Origin: Protopterus annectens
Lineage: Eukaryota; Chordata; Ceratodontiformes; Protopteridae
DNA length: 64,000 nucleotides
NCBI RefSeq assembly: GCF_019279795.1
Contig: NC_056731.1
Location: 860,984,499 to 861,048,498 of the forward strand
Reading direction: 5' to 3'
In this document: piece by piece, positions 11,139-20,874 of the stretch
Numbering within the stretch: position 1 is the stretch's first letter
How the letters are laid out: every line of letters starts with the position of its first letter
Notes under the pieces: generated by a model
Database searches by the model: none
Seen by the model: only the letters and a program-made list of their open reading frames with translations
Told to the model about the DNA's origin: nothing
Program-made: the position numbers and the translations under genes

Positions 11139-13279
11139 AGAGACAGGTCAGCCCCTGTGTGAAGAACTAATTTTGCCAGGCTGCAAGCGTCTTCTGCCTA
11201 CTGTGGAAGGCGACATGGTTTACATTACATTCTGTTCATCTTGAAGGAGAAAAAGCACATCAGGGAACTGTGTTAACTGTAAAGTGGGATGTTAGAACAA
11301 TATATAATCCCATAAATGTTTCCCATTACGTGAATGACAGGCAGCAGGCAAGTGTATGTCCCTTACATACACTTTAAGATATGTAAGGTAAATATAGTAC
11401 AGGTGTGCATAGGAACACACCAGAAGTGTGCAGTCACTGTCACAAGGTGCACATTGATCACCACCCCAGAACAGGGTCATTCAGAAACCTATAACAAACA
11501 TAATGCATATGAAATATTGTGCCCACAGTGCTACCACCTTCACCTCACATAAGCTCACCTAATTCCTAGGACGTGCTTGACACTTATTTGCCAGTAGTAA
11601 CAAAAGTCCATAACCTGCAACAGGATAAAAGGGAAAAAGTTGCTGAACTGTTTTAGTGCATTCCTTCCTAACCTCTGCTTCCCATGTTCTCATGGCTCCT
11701 GTGCCACTTGTAATCAAACTGATGTCTGCAATGCTCCCCCAACAAGGTGATGGCCATGGCTGAGGACAGTTCCTTAGTCAGGTCATATTGGGCAACTACT
11801 TCCTTCAATGCCAATAATAAGGCCCATTAGGTGCTCCCTGAAGTGGCTGTAAAGGAGATAAAACATCTTGCTGTCCTTCATGGATTATTCAGTTGTTTTC
11901 TGGTGGGTACTAACAGAAGCTAAATTCTCCCAAATATCCTCTGAAAATGGTGTCAATTTAATGAGGAGTAAGATGATAGCCTGTGAGTTGCATCTTATGC
12001 TTACAAAGTGATTTCTACAGCTTGGGTACTCACAGAGTAGACTGACATGTGTACTATAGCAGTTCTCCAGCTCAACTTCAAGGCCACTAGCTGTTAGAGG
12101 CAAGCGTAGACTGTATTTTATGCTGCTGGTATGCCACAGATAAATATACAGATTCATCAATATGCAGACCTAACCTAGTTTGCTTGTGGTATAAACTTGC
12201 ATAGTCTTGGGCGTATACTGCATTGTTCTAGGCTAAGATTATGCAGCTGTGGGAAGTTATGCTGCACATTTGGGAGCATTGTTTGGAAGAATAACAGCAT
12301 TATATGGATGCATAGGTAGTCTGAAGATGCACACAGTGGTAATTTTTTTTCCTGCCTTTGTATGGATGTTCACTATTCCAGGCAAGCAAATGGAGCATGT
12401 GTGCCTGCATGTGACCTTTTTTTTGTAGTAGGTACTTGCAACTGGATAGCCCTCAATAGAAGGACACGCTGTCCCTGTGCATGCCTGCCAATATTACACC
12501 ATTGTAGTGGCCTGTTCAGAGTGTGAGTGCTGGGCTATGTTGGTGAATATAGTAACCGTATGCCTACACATGTTACTTCCTCACTGTACAACAGTAGGGC
12601 CATAGCAGTGATGCTGGCCAAGATGACCAAGCTCTTTGGGAGTAGAAATGCCTGCCTACACATATACATACCCACTGGCATATACATGTGTTGTCTATAG
12701 TTCTATATCTGTCCCTATATTTGATATATGGTATACCTCTTTAGCTACCCTTCAATTATAGTATGGTATAACTATGTTACTCATTTGTCTCGTTACACCT
12801 CTCCCAGTAGTATAAGCTTATACCTGTATGCCGTAAGTTCACAGGTCTATATGTCTGGAGGAGGAGGCAGGCGGAATATGCTGGACAATTTCAGTCCTGC
12901 TGAAATTGATACATTGCTACAAATGCTTAAGATCTATGGAAGACACCGATGAAGAGAGTTGGTTCTGACTAACCTTTAGCTGACTAGGTGTAGTAGACAG
13001 TGGTCCAAGGTGTTAATGCCATGGGGAGATCAGTCCCACAGTATGGTAGTATAAGCATGTTACCTATATGCTGTGCCGTGCTAAAACACTAGCAAAGAGA
13101 GAAGGCTCCACTTGGGAGAAACAGGCTGACAGAGATAGAGGAATTTCTCGTAGGTAACAGTGAGTTTGGAATCATTCCTAGAGATATGAACACTGACATT
13201 AGGGGAATGGACTCACACCCATGTGTCTCAATACATGATGAATCTGTTTAGTATCTCTTTCACCAGACATTTGTCCAGA
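11139..13279. other. Unassigned DNA, no gene recognised
   Basis: Over 2 kb without a repeat family or gene I can name. At 12845-12950 a short open stretch reads NFSPAEIDTLLQMLKIYGRHR. This faintly resembles the first helices of Myb/SANT-like domains carried by PIF/Harbinger transposons, but it is followed by stops and is too short to assign. Confidence 0.35.
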
Positions 13280-14030
13280 TGCACTGCTCATAGATCGAGA
13301 GACTGGAAAAGCAATTTCCAAGGGAACAATTGGAGGACAAATGTATAGCTCCCAAGTAGGCAACAAAGTTCAGAAGGTTTAGGATTTTTGCTTGGAAATG
13401 TCTGCATATATATTCTTATACCCCAAGTAGACTACAAAGAATTTTTCCTCAGGTAGATGGCAAATGTTGGAGGTGTGATGGGGAAGAAAGGTGTAACTGA
13501 GAAGATATTTTTGTAAGTGTAATGAGTGGGCAGATTTTAAACTTTCCCTGCAGAATACTCACAGAAATATTGGAGGAGTAAATGGCTGTAACTAAGGAAA
13601 TTATTCTTTTGAGCTGGGACACAGGATCTGAATTGTCTAGACATAGTAAGGCTTTATTAAGTTTAATTCTACTGGCTACCCAAAAGTAATTACTAGAAAA
13701 GAGAAAAATCTAAACCAGCTGTATTTGAGTAGTATAAATGAGATAAAAGAACTGAAGAAATGATCTTTAGAAAATGGAAGGAGTAAATTACATAGAAAGA
13801 AATGGAATGTGTGGGAGCAATACATGCAAAATAATGTTCAGGAGGAGGAGAGAGGTTTAAGGGAATGCAGGAATTAAATAATTTATGTAACGTTGGACTA
13901 AATAATAAAACATATGTAATATATAACACATGTAAATGAAAAAATATATTAATATGTTTTTTCTTTTCTGTTAATCCATATGTGCCTATGTATTAAGTGA
14001 TAATGTAATAAATGTGTTTAAAAAAAAATG
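13280..14030 (+). mobile_element. L1-type LINE, 3' end, 5'-truncated
   Basis: In pieces the translation gives LGFLLGNVCIY, then IPQVDYKEFF, then ANVGGVMGKK, matching the ORF2 C-terminus of the L1 at 20003-26720. The following 3' region (13690-14018) matches the ends of the copies at 42677 and 20003, including cacataatgtgtg-like and taagtgataatgtaat words. It closes with a poly(A) run at about 14020-14030. The ORF2 frame is broken. No convincing target duplication was seen. Confidence 0.8.
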
Positions 14031-14742
14031 ACAGCAGAGGTAGGTTGAGTCTATATGATAAATCTTGCAAGAACATCCTTAGCATGCATGCCACGGTGGT
14101 GTCATAGGTATCCAGGATTACTCCTGTGTGTTTTTTGGTGTATATTTCCAATGCAGACCACTAGTATGGTGACAAATACAGTGGCTTGGCCAAAACAGCA
14201 GGCCGATACTAACACCTGTGCTTGAGCTAATGATGATGATGATAATGATGATGAGACTCCGCAGTCAGATTACACAAAAGCATGGACTTTCTTCTTTCTA
14301 GGTGTGGTTGTACCATCAGTATAGGCTAGTTGTATGGTCATACAACTTGAATGGTCACTATTCCCTTTGGAGAGGTATCCCTCATGGCACTTACCATCAG
14401 TGATGCTCCCTCTGCATTTGCAGCAGTGGATTCACACACTGTCTGATGTGAGTATACCCATAACTTTGCTGCCTTGCAGCAGTTTCTGATGCTGTCAGGT
14501 GTCAGTGGTTACCCTGACATTTGGTGAAATTTGGGCTCAATTAGCAGATGTGCGACATTGTCTTCCAGTTACAAACTGCTGCAAGCCAGAGTAGCATGGA
14601 TCTCACTGATGTGTTACTTGGTATCATTGAGGATATGGATGCCAGAAACACCATGGTGTTTTTTTTTGTTGTCTGTGGTGGCATATAGGACTTCCATGTT
14701 CACTTTTGTGCAAAGGATCACTAGTGCTAGCATCGCCACACC
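14031..14742. other. Unassigned DNA with a short ATG microsatellite
   Basis: It contains an imperfect (TGA)n tract at 14229-14253 and no recognisable gene. Trinucleotide ATG tails also end the RTE LINE at 37440, but no other RTE sequence was recognised here. Confidence 0.35.
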
Positions 14743-16129
14743 TCATAGGTTCATAGGTTCATACTAGGCTATCTGCCCTAGGGCATTTATAAGCCTAGCC
14801 AGAGTGTGTTTGGCTTTCGCCACCCATTTTAAATTAATTTTGCTATGCCCTTTTTCAAGGTTAGTATACTGTGCCTCTGTCTAACAGTGACACAGAAGTG
14901 ATACCCAGGGTAAACCTACGATCTCCCATCCACTCATCAAGATTCCTCTTGAAGAGAGTCAATGAGGGACTCTGCCTAACCTGGACTGGGATTTTATTCC
15001 AGAGTGAAGGGAGCCTCTGGGTTATGAATCTGTCCCTCCAGCATGTCCTATTTATTTCAGTGCTGAGGTTCAAGTCTCTCGAGCGCGTGGCTTGATGGGA
15101 TTTGGATTTTCTGAGGTGCAGCATGTCCATTAATTCCGGGTTGGGCATGGCTTTATATGTCAGGCACAGATTGCCTCTGAGCAGGCGGTATGCCACTGAG
15201 TAGAGCTGGAGTTTCTTTAACCAGGCAGCATATGGCATCTGTTTGAGCCCTTTGATCCTCTTGGTGAGGTATTTTTGGGGTCTTTCCAGTTGCTGCAGGT
15301 GTCTGGTAAGGTACATCCCAAAAGGGTCATTGTACTCAATTATGGGCTTGATGAGGGATGAGTAAAGAGGCACGATGACCTCCCCTGATCTAGATGTGAA
15401 TCCCTTCATGATTAGGTGGGCTATATAAAATGTTTTTCTAGCCACTTTGGCCACGTGGTTGTCAAATGAGAGATTGCTATCAACTTGGGTCCCCAGATCC
15501 CTAATTACTTCTTTAGTACTTAATGGATTACCACCTATGTGGTAATTTGTGGACACTTTCTTTTCGCCAAAGGGGATGACTATACACTTTTTGGCGTTTA
15601 GCCTGAGGCGGCACCAGTTGTCTGTTTCTATGAGGCCGTTTTGGAGGATGCTTGTGTCGGCTGGAGAGTCGATTATGGCGCCCAGTTTGCAGTCATCTGC
15701 GAACTTGGTCAGCCACAGTCCTTCCGTGTTGGCCTGTACCTCCGAGAAATATATACCGAACAAGAGAGGCCCCAGGACTGAGCCTTGTGGGACGCCACTT
15801 GTAACTGGTTTGGAGTCTGACATGGCTCCAGCAATTCTAACCATGTGGGTTCTGTCCTTGAGCCAGTTTGCAACCCATCTAGTGACATAGTGGTTTATAT
15901 TTAAGCTGGTGAGCTTATCTATAATGCCCGAGTGGGGTATTGTATCGAAGGCTTTTGCGAGGTCCAGGTAGGCTGTGTGGACCACCTTCCCCTTGTCAAT
16001 GGCCTTGGTGACTGTTTCAAAGAAATCGACCAGGTTTAAGAGGCAGGATCTGCCCTTAACAAAGCCGAACTGGGTAGGATCCAGTGTCTGTAGGCCCCCA
16101 ATATCTTTATTTATGAGGTCCATGATGAT

Positions 16130-16163
16130 CCTTTCCATAGCTTTGCAGACCAAGCTAGTCAGG
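16130..16163. repeat. Target-site duplication, left copy
   Basis: Thirty-four bases of the host CR1 ORF2, identical to 16435-16468 on the other side of the SINE. The length is at the long end for LINE-mediated insertion. Confidence 0.93.
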
Positions 16164-16434
16164 GCGGCACAGTGGTGCAGCGGTTAACGTTGTCGCCTCA
16201 CAGCAAAAGGTTCTCCGGTTCAATTCTCGGCTGGGGTGCCTTCTGTGTGGAGTTTGCATGCTCTCCCTGTGTTCGCGTGGGTTTCCTCCGGGTACTCCGG
16301 TTTCCTCCCACATTCCAAAGACATGCATCTGAAGCATTTCTCCCCGGGCCTCCGCTGAAAACAGGCTCTGTGGAACCTAGTCGGACTTTCCCGGTCAACA
16401 AATGTTAAATAAAATAAATAAATAGATAAATGTT
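16164..16434 (+). mobile_element. V-head SINE with L2-type tail (tail B), 34-bp TSD
   Basis: The head gcggcacagtggtgcagcgg, then gtcgcctcacagcaaaagg and a B box ggttcaattc, is followed by the conserved gtgtggagtttgcatgctct and tttcctccgggtactccgg core seen in HE1/DANA-like SINEs. The 3' end is different from tail A: gcatttctccccgggcctcc, gctgaaaa, then cccggtcaacaaatg and an (AAATA)n tail. That tail matches the 3' end of the L2-clade LINE at 23640-23730. The flanking 34 bp at 16130-16163 are repeated without mismatch at 16435-16468. Confidence 0.93.
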
Positions 16435-16468
16435 CCTTTCCATAGCTTTGCAGACCAAGCTAGTCAGG
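16435..16468. repeat. Target-site duplication, right copy
   Basis: Identical to 16130-16163. It restores the reading frame of the interrupted CR1 ORF2 when one copy and the SINE are set aside. Confidence 0.93.
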
Positions 16469-17725
16469 CTTATGGGGCAATAGTTTCCAGGATCCGTTGA
16501 GGCACCACCTTTGTGGAGAGGGACCACTGTTGCTGTACGCCACTCTTTGGGTACATATCCTGTAGTAAGGCTGAGATTGAGCAGTAGTTTTATGTTTGGG
16601 TTTAGCTCTTCTTGGGGTTCATGTAGGATGCAGCCCGGGACACCGTCTGGTCCCATTGATGCTGTGTTTTTTGCTTTGGAGAGGGCGGCTCTTACCTGAG
16701 CATCTGAGATGTCAGGGGGGCAGCACTCTGCTGGGGTAGATATTTGCCCTTTTGGTGGGGAGGGGGGGGAGAAGTTTGAGCTGAACCTGTCAGCTAGCAT
16801 GTTGGCAATGTCTGTGGGTTCGGTGTATTTTTTGTCATTTTGGACTAATTCTGAGCATATCTGAGAGTTCCCACCCAGGTTACTAACATAACTAAAGAAA
16901 GCCTTGTGATTATCCTTAGAGTCCTGTGCAATTTTTCTCTGGAAGCTGGCCTTAGACGATTTTATGAGTGCCCGTAGTTTTTTGCTAATACTGATCAGAG
17001 GTGCCTTCCCTTTTTGGGATATTGCTCTATCATGTAGTAGCTTCCTCCTTCTATTGTATAGTTTGTTTATGGCTGGGGTCCACCAGACAGGACGTCTGCC
17101 TTTGGAGGATTGGGTCTTGGTTTTATTTGGGATTGCATGATCCATGCATTCCTAAAGGTGTTCATAGAATGCGTTTATAAAGGATTCTGTGGTCTGGTCA
17201 GTATTTTCCACAGGTCCAGGGGCTTTGAAGGATTCCACCTCGGTTTTGAGGAGTGTGAAATTTGCTTTAGAGAAGTTTTTCACTGTGGTTTTCTGGGCAG
17301 GGGGTGGGGTCGGGATGTGAATATCCAGTGAGATTAGTTTATGGTCTGATCTTACCAGTGAGGGATACACTTCTGGTCTGGAGCATAAAGTCCCCATGTT
17401 GGTGATGATCAGGTCCAGTATGTTTTACCCTCTTGTGAGAGTGGTAACAAGTTGTTCCATAGCATTTGAGTTTGTAAATTCTAGGAACCTTTGGGCTAGG
17501 GTGTTGGAGCTAGAGTAATGCTCCCAGTCTATGTTTGGGTAGTTGAAGTCACCCAATATAATGGTGTTTGGAGAGACCTTCATATTTTCCAGTGTTCTCA
17601 GGAAGGCCGAGTGGGGTTCCTGGGTTTGGGAGGGTGGTCTGTAGCAGGCTATAAACTGGAAGGCAGTTTTACCCACTGTTAGTTGCACATGGATAGTCTC
17701 TGATGCTTCGTGCTGTGCCACCAAC

Positions 17726-17858
17726 TTCTGAGCTGGGAATTTCTGGTTAAAGGCTTATAGTGCCTGCATATTTGAACTGCTTCTTACTGAAATTGGTACA
17801 CCTTGTTTGCTGTAGCATAGACTAGATCCAGGCCTGCTGAATCTAGCTTTGTTTGTAT
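17726..17858 (+). repeat. 133-bp direct repeat, unit 1
   Basis: It differs from 18201-18333 by a single base over 133 bp. The spacing is 475 bp. It is probably a 5' UTR subrepeat of the CR1-like segment. Confidence 0.9.
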
Positions 17859-18200
17859 AACTTGAGCACTAATCCAGGCATTCTTTAAAGTATTCAATTG
17901 TATTTATTACTGCTTGGTAGTAACTTGATTAAAGTGTAGCTATCATTCTAAGTCTTTTGGATTAAGCACTTGGGCTTCAGACCAGTTGTTTTACATTAGG
18001 AAGGTTTGTGGCCTGCACTGTGGTGGCAGGACAGGTAGCTTACATCCTTCTAAGTTGGGAACTGCTGATTGAGGGCTCAGTGTCTTTTATTCTAAAAGTG
18101 TATTAGTTCTGGTTTAAGCACTTGGGCTTCAGGCCAGTTATTTTACATTAAGAGGGTTCGTGGTCTGCACTGTTGTGGGAGGAGAGGCTGGACTCTGCCC

Positions 18201-18333
18201 TTCTGAGCTGGGAATTTCTGGTTAAAGGCTTATAGTGCCTGCATATTTGAACTGCTTCTTACTGTAATTGGTACACCTTGTTTGCTGTAGCATAGACTAG
18301 ATCCAGGCCTGCTGAATCTAGCTTTGTTTGTAT
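18201..18333 (+). repeat. 133-bp direct repeat, unit 2
   Basis: Partner of 17726-17858. Between them, a related shorter unit (taagcacttgggcttcag, cagttnttttacatta, gcactgt) occurs twice, at about 17963 and 18117. The whole stretch is therefore built of alternating subrepeats. Confidence 0.88.
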
Positions 18334-18665
18334 GCTTGTTGTTTGTTTGCTTATTTCCTGATAGGCTAATTCCACCTAAAACTTAGCTTTTCAGTGCTTC
18401 TGTGGATCCCTAGTGATATCTGCATTGCTTACTGTACTTATTTCCTTGTTTCACTTGAAAGAAAGTTATTGTTTGTCGTTTTTGCATTTAAGTTACCTGT
18501 AACACATTGCATTTAAGTTACCTGGCACTTGCTCACTAAAGCAATTATATAAGTCAGCACTAAAAAATTAAAAGCACTACACCCTCACAAACTCCCCTTG
18601 AGTACCTTGTTCCCCATTGGCCCTTTTTTTCAATTATAAAGGAATTCCCAATACTATTCTAGCAT

Positions 18666-18893
18666 GTCCAAAGGTCAGTTGTCAATCTCCTCTCCAGTCC
18701 AGCTGGTGAATCTGGGAATCTTGAGGCAATGTTACAACTGCCTCATGTACACAGACAACCCTCTCCTCCTCCCACAAATTCCAACACATGTGAGAGATGC
18801 AACCATATAGCCAAACTGGAGGCTAAGCTCTCTCAACTCAGTAATGGCGTAACCAGTCAGGAGGAGAAGGAAACCACACTCACTACAATTCCT
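18666..18893 (+). pseudogene. CR1 ORF1 N-terminal fragment
   Basis: It begins at ATG 18666 (MSKGQLSISSPVQLVNL). The Cys pair CYNC and the later TCERCNHIAKLEAKLSQL block suggest a zinc-binding or coiled-coil oligomerisation start of an ORF1 RNA-binding protein. A frameshift lies near 18770 and the fragment stops after SQEEKETTLT. No esterase domain follows. I infer the family from ORF1 style, not from a direct alignment. Confidence 0.6.
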
Positions 18894-19050
18894 CAAAGCT
18901 GTAACTAGGGCAGGGTGAAGGGGGTGGCTGCCCCAGTTGCAACCTTTTAAGGGCAATGATCAGTAGGTGTGATGCTGTGGGAATGTAGTACCTGCTTCTT
19001 AAATATGTGCCAATACCAAATCATTTGTGGTCATAGCAGAAACTGACGGG
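18894..19050. mobile_element. Possible hAT-like transposon end
   Basis: It starts CAAAGCTGTAACTAGGGCAG. This resembles the hAT terminal word at 44461 (CAGAAGAGTAACTAGG) and interrupts the CR1 ORF1 fragment exactly. No matching inverted end or 8-bp duplication was found nearby, so this is a weak call. Confidence 0.35.
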
Positions 19051-19177
19051 CTGTGTGTAGTCATTTAGCAATGGTTTTGGAGTAGAAGACCCTTTTTTTT
19101 ATTGGCTCACCAACTATGAGTTGAGGGGAGCCAGAGTGGAGAATTGCACACGTGTCAGATGACATAACTACACATGC

Positions 19178-19330
19178 GTATAATTCACACTGGATCAGTG
19201 GCACCTTTCCAGAGCTCAGAATTCCCTCCTGTGACTCCCTGTGATAGGGGATCGGCAAGGCCCCGCCCATCAGGTAAGCCCTAATTCCTGTCATAGGAAG
19301 TCAGTTATTTAGTCTTTTAGTGACAACTGT
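19178..19330 (+). mobile_element. Isolated DIRS terminal-repeat-like fragment
   Basis: It contains ctttccagagctcagaatt, gtgataggggatc, aagtcagtt and cttttagtg. The same words in the same order occur on the minus strand at 34325-34204, next to DIRS copy 2. No coding DIRS sequence adjoins it, so it looks like a solo terminal repeat or a fragment. Confidence 0.6.
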
Positions 19331-19489
19331 TGGAATCACCCAGTTGAATCTCCTTAGCAGCCTGCATTGGTGGATTACAGCTTCCAGACTCAAATAAGAT
19401 CCCTTTCGGAACTTCCTTTCCTTTTGATTTTTTCCTGTTTCATTTAAAAATACAAATATATTTATATAAAGTTTTTATTTTAATATACT

Positions 19490-19725
19490 TGCTGTTTATA
19501 GGCTCACAATTTCATAGACACTTACCAGGTTTAACGACCACTAGGGCCTTTTTAAGCCTAGCCATGCATCCCACTGGCACCCTTGATAAGTGTAAGCAGG
19601 GCCTTGGGAGGTGAAACATTTACAAGCAGGGGCTGGGAGATGAACCATTTGCAGGCATTCTGTGTCCATTAGAGACATAGGCACCAAACCAGGGATGAAT
19701 TTCTTGTTCCACAATCAGTTTACTA
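19490..19725 (-). mobile_element. CR1-like LINE 3' tail, heavily 5'-truncated
   Basis: The 3' untranslated tail closely matches 39945-40140. Shared words include aagcctagccatgcatccc, cccttgataagtgtaagcag, tgaaccatt and gtccattagagacataggc. Only about 235 bp remain and ORF2 is absent. Confidence 0.85.
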
Positions 19726-19829
19726 CTGCTGTTAATTCCTTTGGGAAGTCTAAATTACTACTGTGTTGTTTGTTTGCTTCATACTGCTTTTAAGCAGTTA
19801 TGAGGCTTTTTTAAAGTGTTTTATAACTT

Positions 19830-20000
19830 TTTTAAACACCTTTATTGAATTATCACTTGCGATATAGGCACATTTGCATCATATAAAAGTAATCAAACTG
19901 TATTAACAAGTTAAAATTAACAAACGTTATGCTTCACACATTACTATATATCATACACCCTAAACAACATTATATAAATTATTCAATTCCTGCCCTTTTT
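19830..20000 (-). mobile_element. L1 3' tail fragment, separate copy
   Basis: On the minus strand this ends aagtgataattcaataaagg, then gtttaaaaaa. It repeats the 3' end of the larger L1 that finishes at about 20003. Two L1 3' ends therefore sit in tandem in the same orientation. Confidence 0.65.
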
Positions 20001-20874
20001 TAAACAAGAAACATCTTTATTAAATCATCACTTATGACATAAGCAGTCATATATTTGTATAAATGCAAACAAATCGCACCAACAAAATCCTACTTGCAAG
20101 CATTTTACATCACTCCCAGTTGCAAACATTATACATCACTTATACTCTACTCAATTGTTTTAAGTCAAACATTATATACCTAATTTATGTCCTGCCTTCT
20201 TTTAAAAGTCATTCCTCCCCTGTATATATTGTTCCCACAATTCCCATTTTCCTATGTAGTGTGCTCCTACCTTTTTCTAAAGATTTTAGTTCCAGTTGTT
20301 TTATCTCTGTTACTATATTCAATACTTCTAATACAGTTGGTTTCGATTTTCATTTCCAGTTTCTAGTAATTGCTGTTTTGGCATCCACCATAATTAGACA
20401 GTAGGGCCTTACCATGTCTAGGCAATTCCGATTCTGTATCATAGCTCAGAAAAATCATCTCCCTCATCACACCAATCTGCCAACCCAGCATCTTCAATAG
20501 TACATCCCGAAGGGAATCCTTAAATTCTGCCAACTCACTGCACTCCCAGAAAATATGTTCCCAGTTACCTCTTGTTCCCCATCACATCTCCAACATTTGC
20601 TTCATACCTCTGGAAAAATTCTCTGGAGTCTACTTGGGGTATAAACATTTCTAGGTAAACATTTCCAAGCAAAAATCCTAAATCTAGATTTTGTTGCATA
20701 TTTGAGAGACATACATATATCCTCCCATTTTTTCTTTGTGAATTACTTATCCAATCTCTCTTTCCAATCCTTTTTAACTCCCTCTGATTTTATAGTTATC
20801 ACACAATATTTGATATGTTCTACTAATTATTCCTTTTTTAATGGTAATACACCTGCTAGCCTTGAAGACTTCTT

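Larger units (their letters stand above)
14861..17724 (-). pseudogene. CR1-like ORF2 (endonuclease C-half + RT), two stops and a SINE insertion
   Basis: Reverse transcriptase of the CR1 clade. The visible motifs are ILGDFNYPNIDW (endonuclease), SDHKLISLDIHI (end of endonuclease), YLDLAKAFDTIPH (motif A), VPQGSVLGPLLFG (motif B) and FADDCKLG (motif C, codons about 15692-15703). The FADD in place of YADD is common in CR1. With the inserted SINE and one copy of its duplication (305 bp) disregarded, one frame runs from 17724 to 14861. It is broken only by stops near 17420 and 17149. The N-terminal endonuclease half and ORF1 are absent from this orientation. This is the least decayed LINE in the window. 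Confidence 0.92.
14743..17727 (-). mobile_element. CR1-like LINE, copy B, well preserved, truncated in the endonuclease
   Basis: Minus-strand LINE with the endonuclease C-terminal half (17724-17425), a linker (17397-17152), a complete RT (about 17145-15300) and a thumb/C-terminal domain, then a short 3' region. The tail at 14743-14805 reads on the minus strand ggctaggcttataaatgccc, then tagcctagtatgaacctatg. It is interrupted by a SINE at 16164-16434. Its 5' end stops abruptly at 17725-17727, where a plus-strand CR1 5' segment begins. Confidence 0.92.
17726..18893 (+). mobile_element. CR1-like LINE 5' segment (5' UTR with subrepeats + ORF1 start), inverted relative to copy B
   Basis: A plus-strand segment lying head-to-head with copy B. 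It has repeated units at 17726-18333, then a promoter-like AT-rich stretch, then an ORF1 N-terminus from about 18666. The ORF1 part reads SISSPVQLVNLG, then RQCYNCLMYTDNPLLL, then TCERCNHIAKLEAKLSQL. This is the Cys-rich plus coiled-coil start seen in CR1 ORF1 proteins. It ends where a hAT-like end begins at 18894. It may be the 5' inversion of copy B (twin priming) or an independent insertion. Confidence 0.65.

Noticed and set aside
15549-15890. 113-codon plus-strand ORF inside CR1 copy B
   Set aside because: It is the antisense shadow of the RT reading frame.
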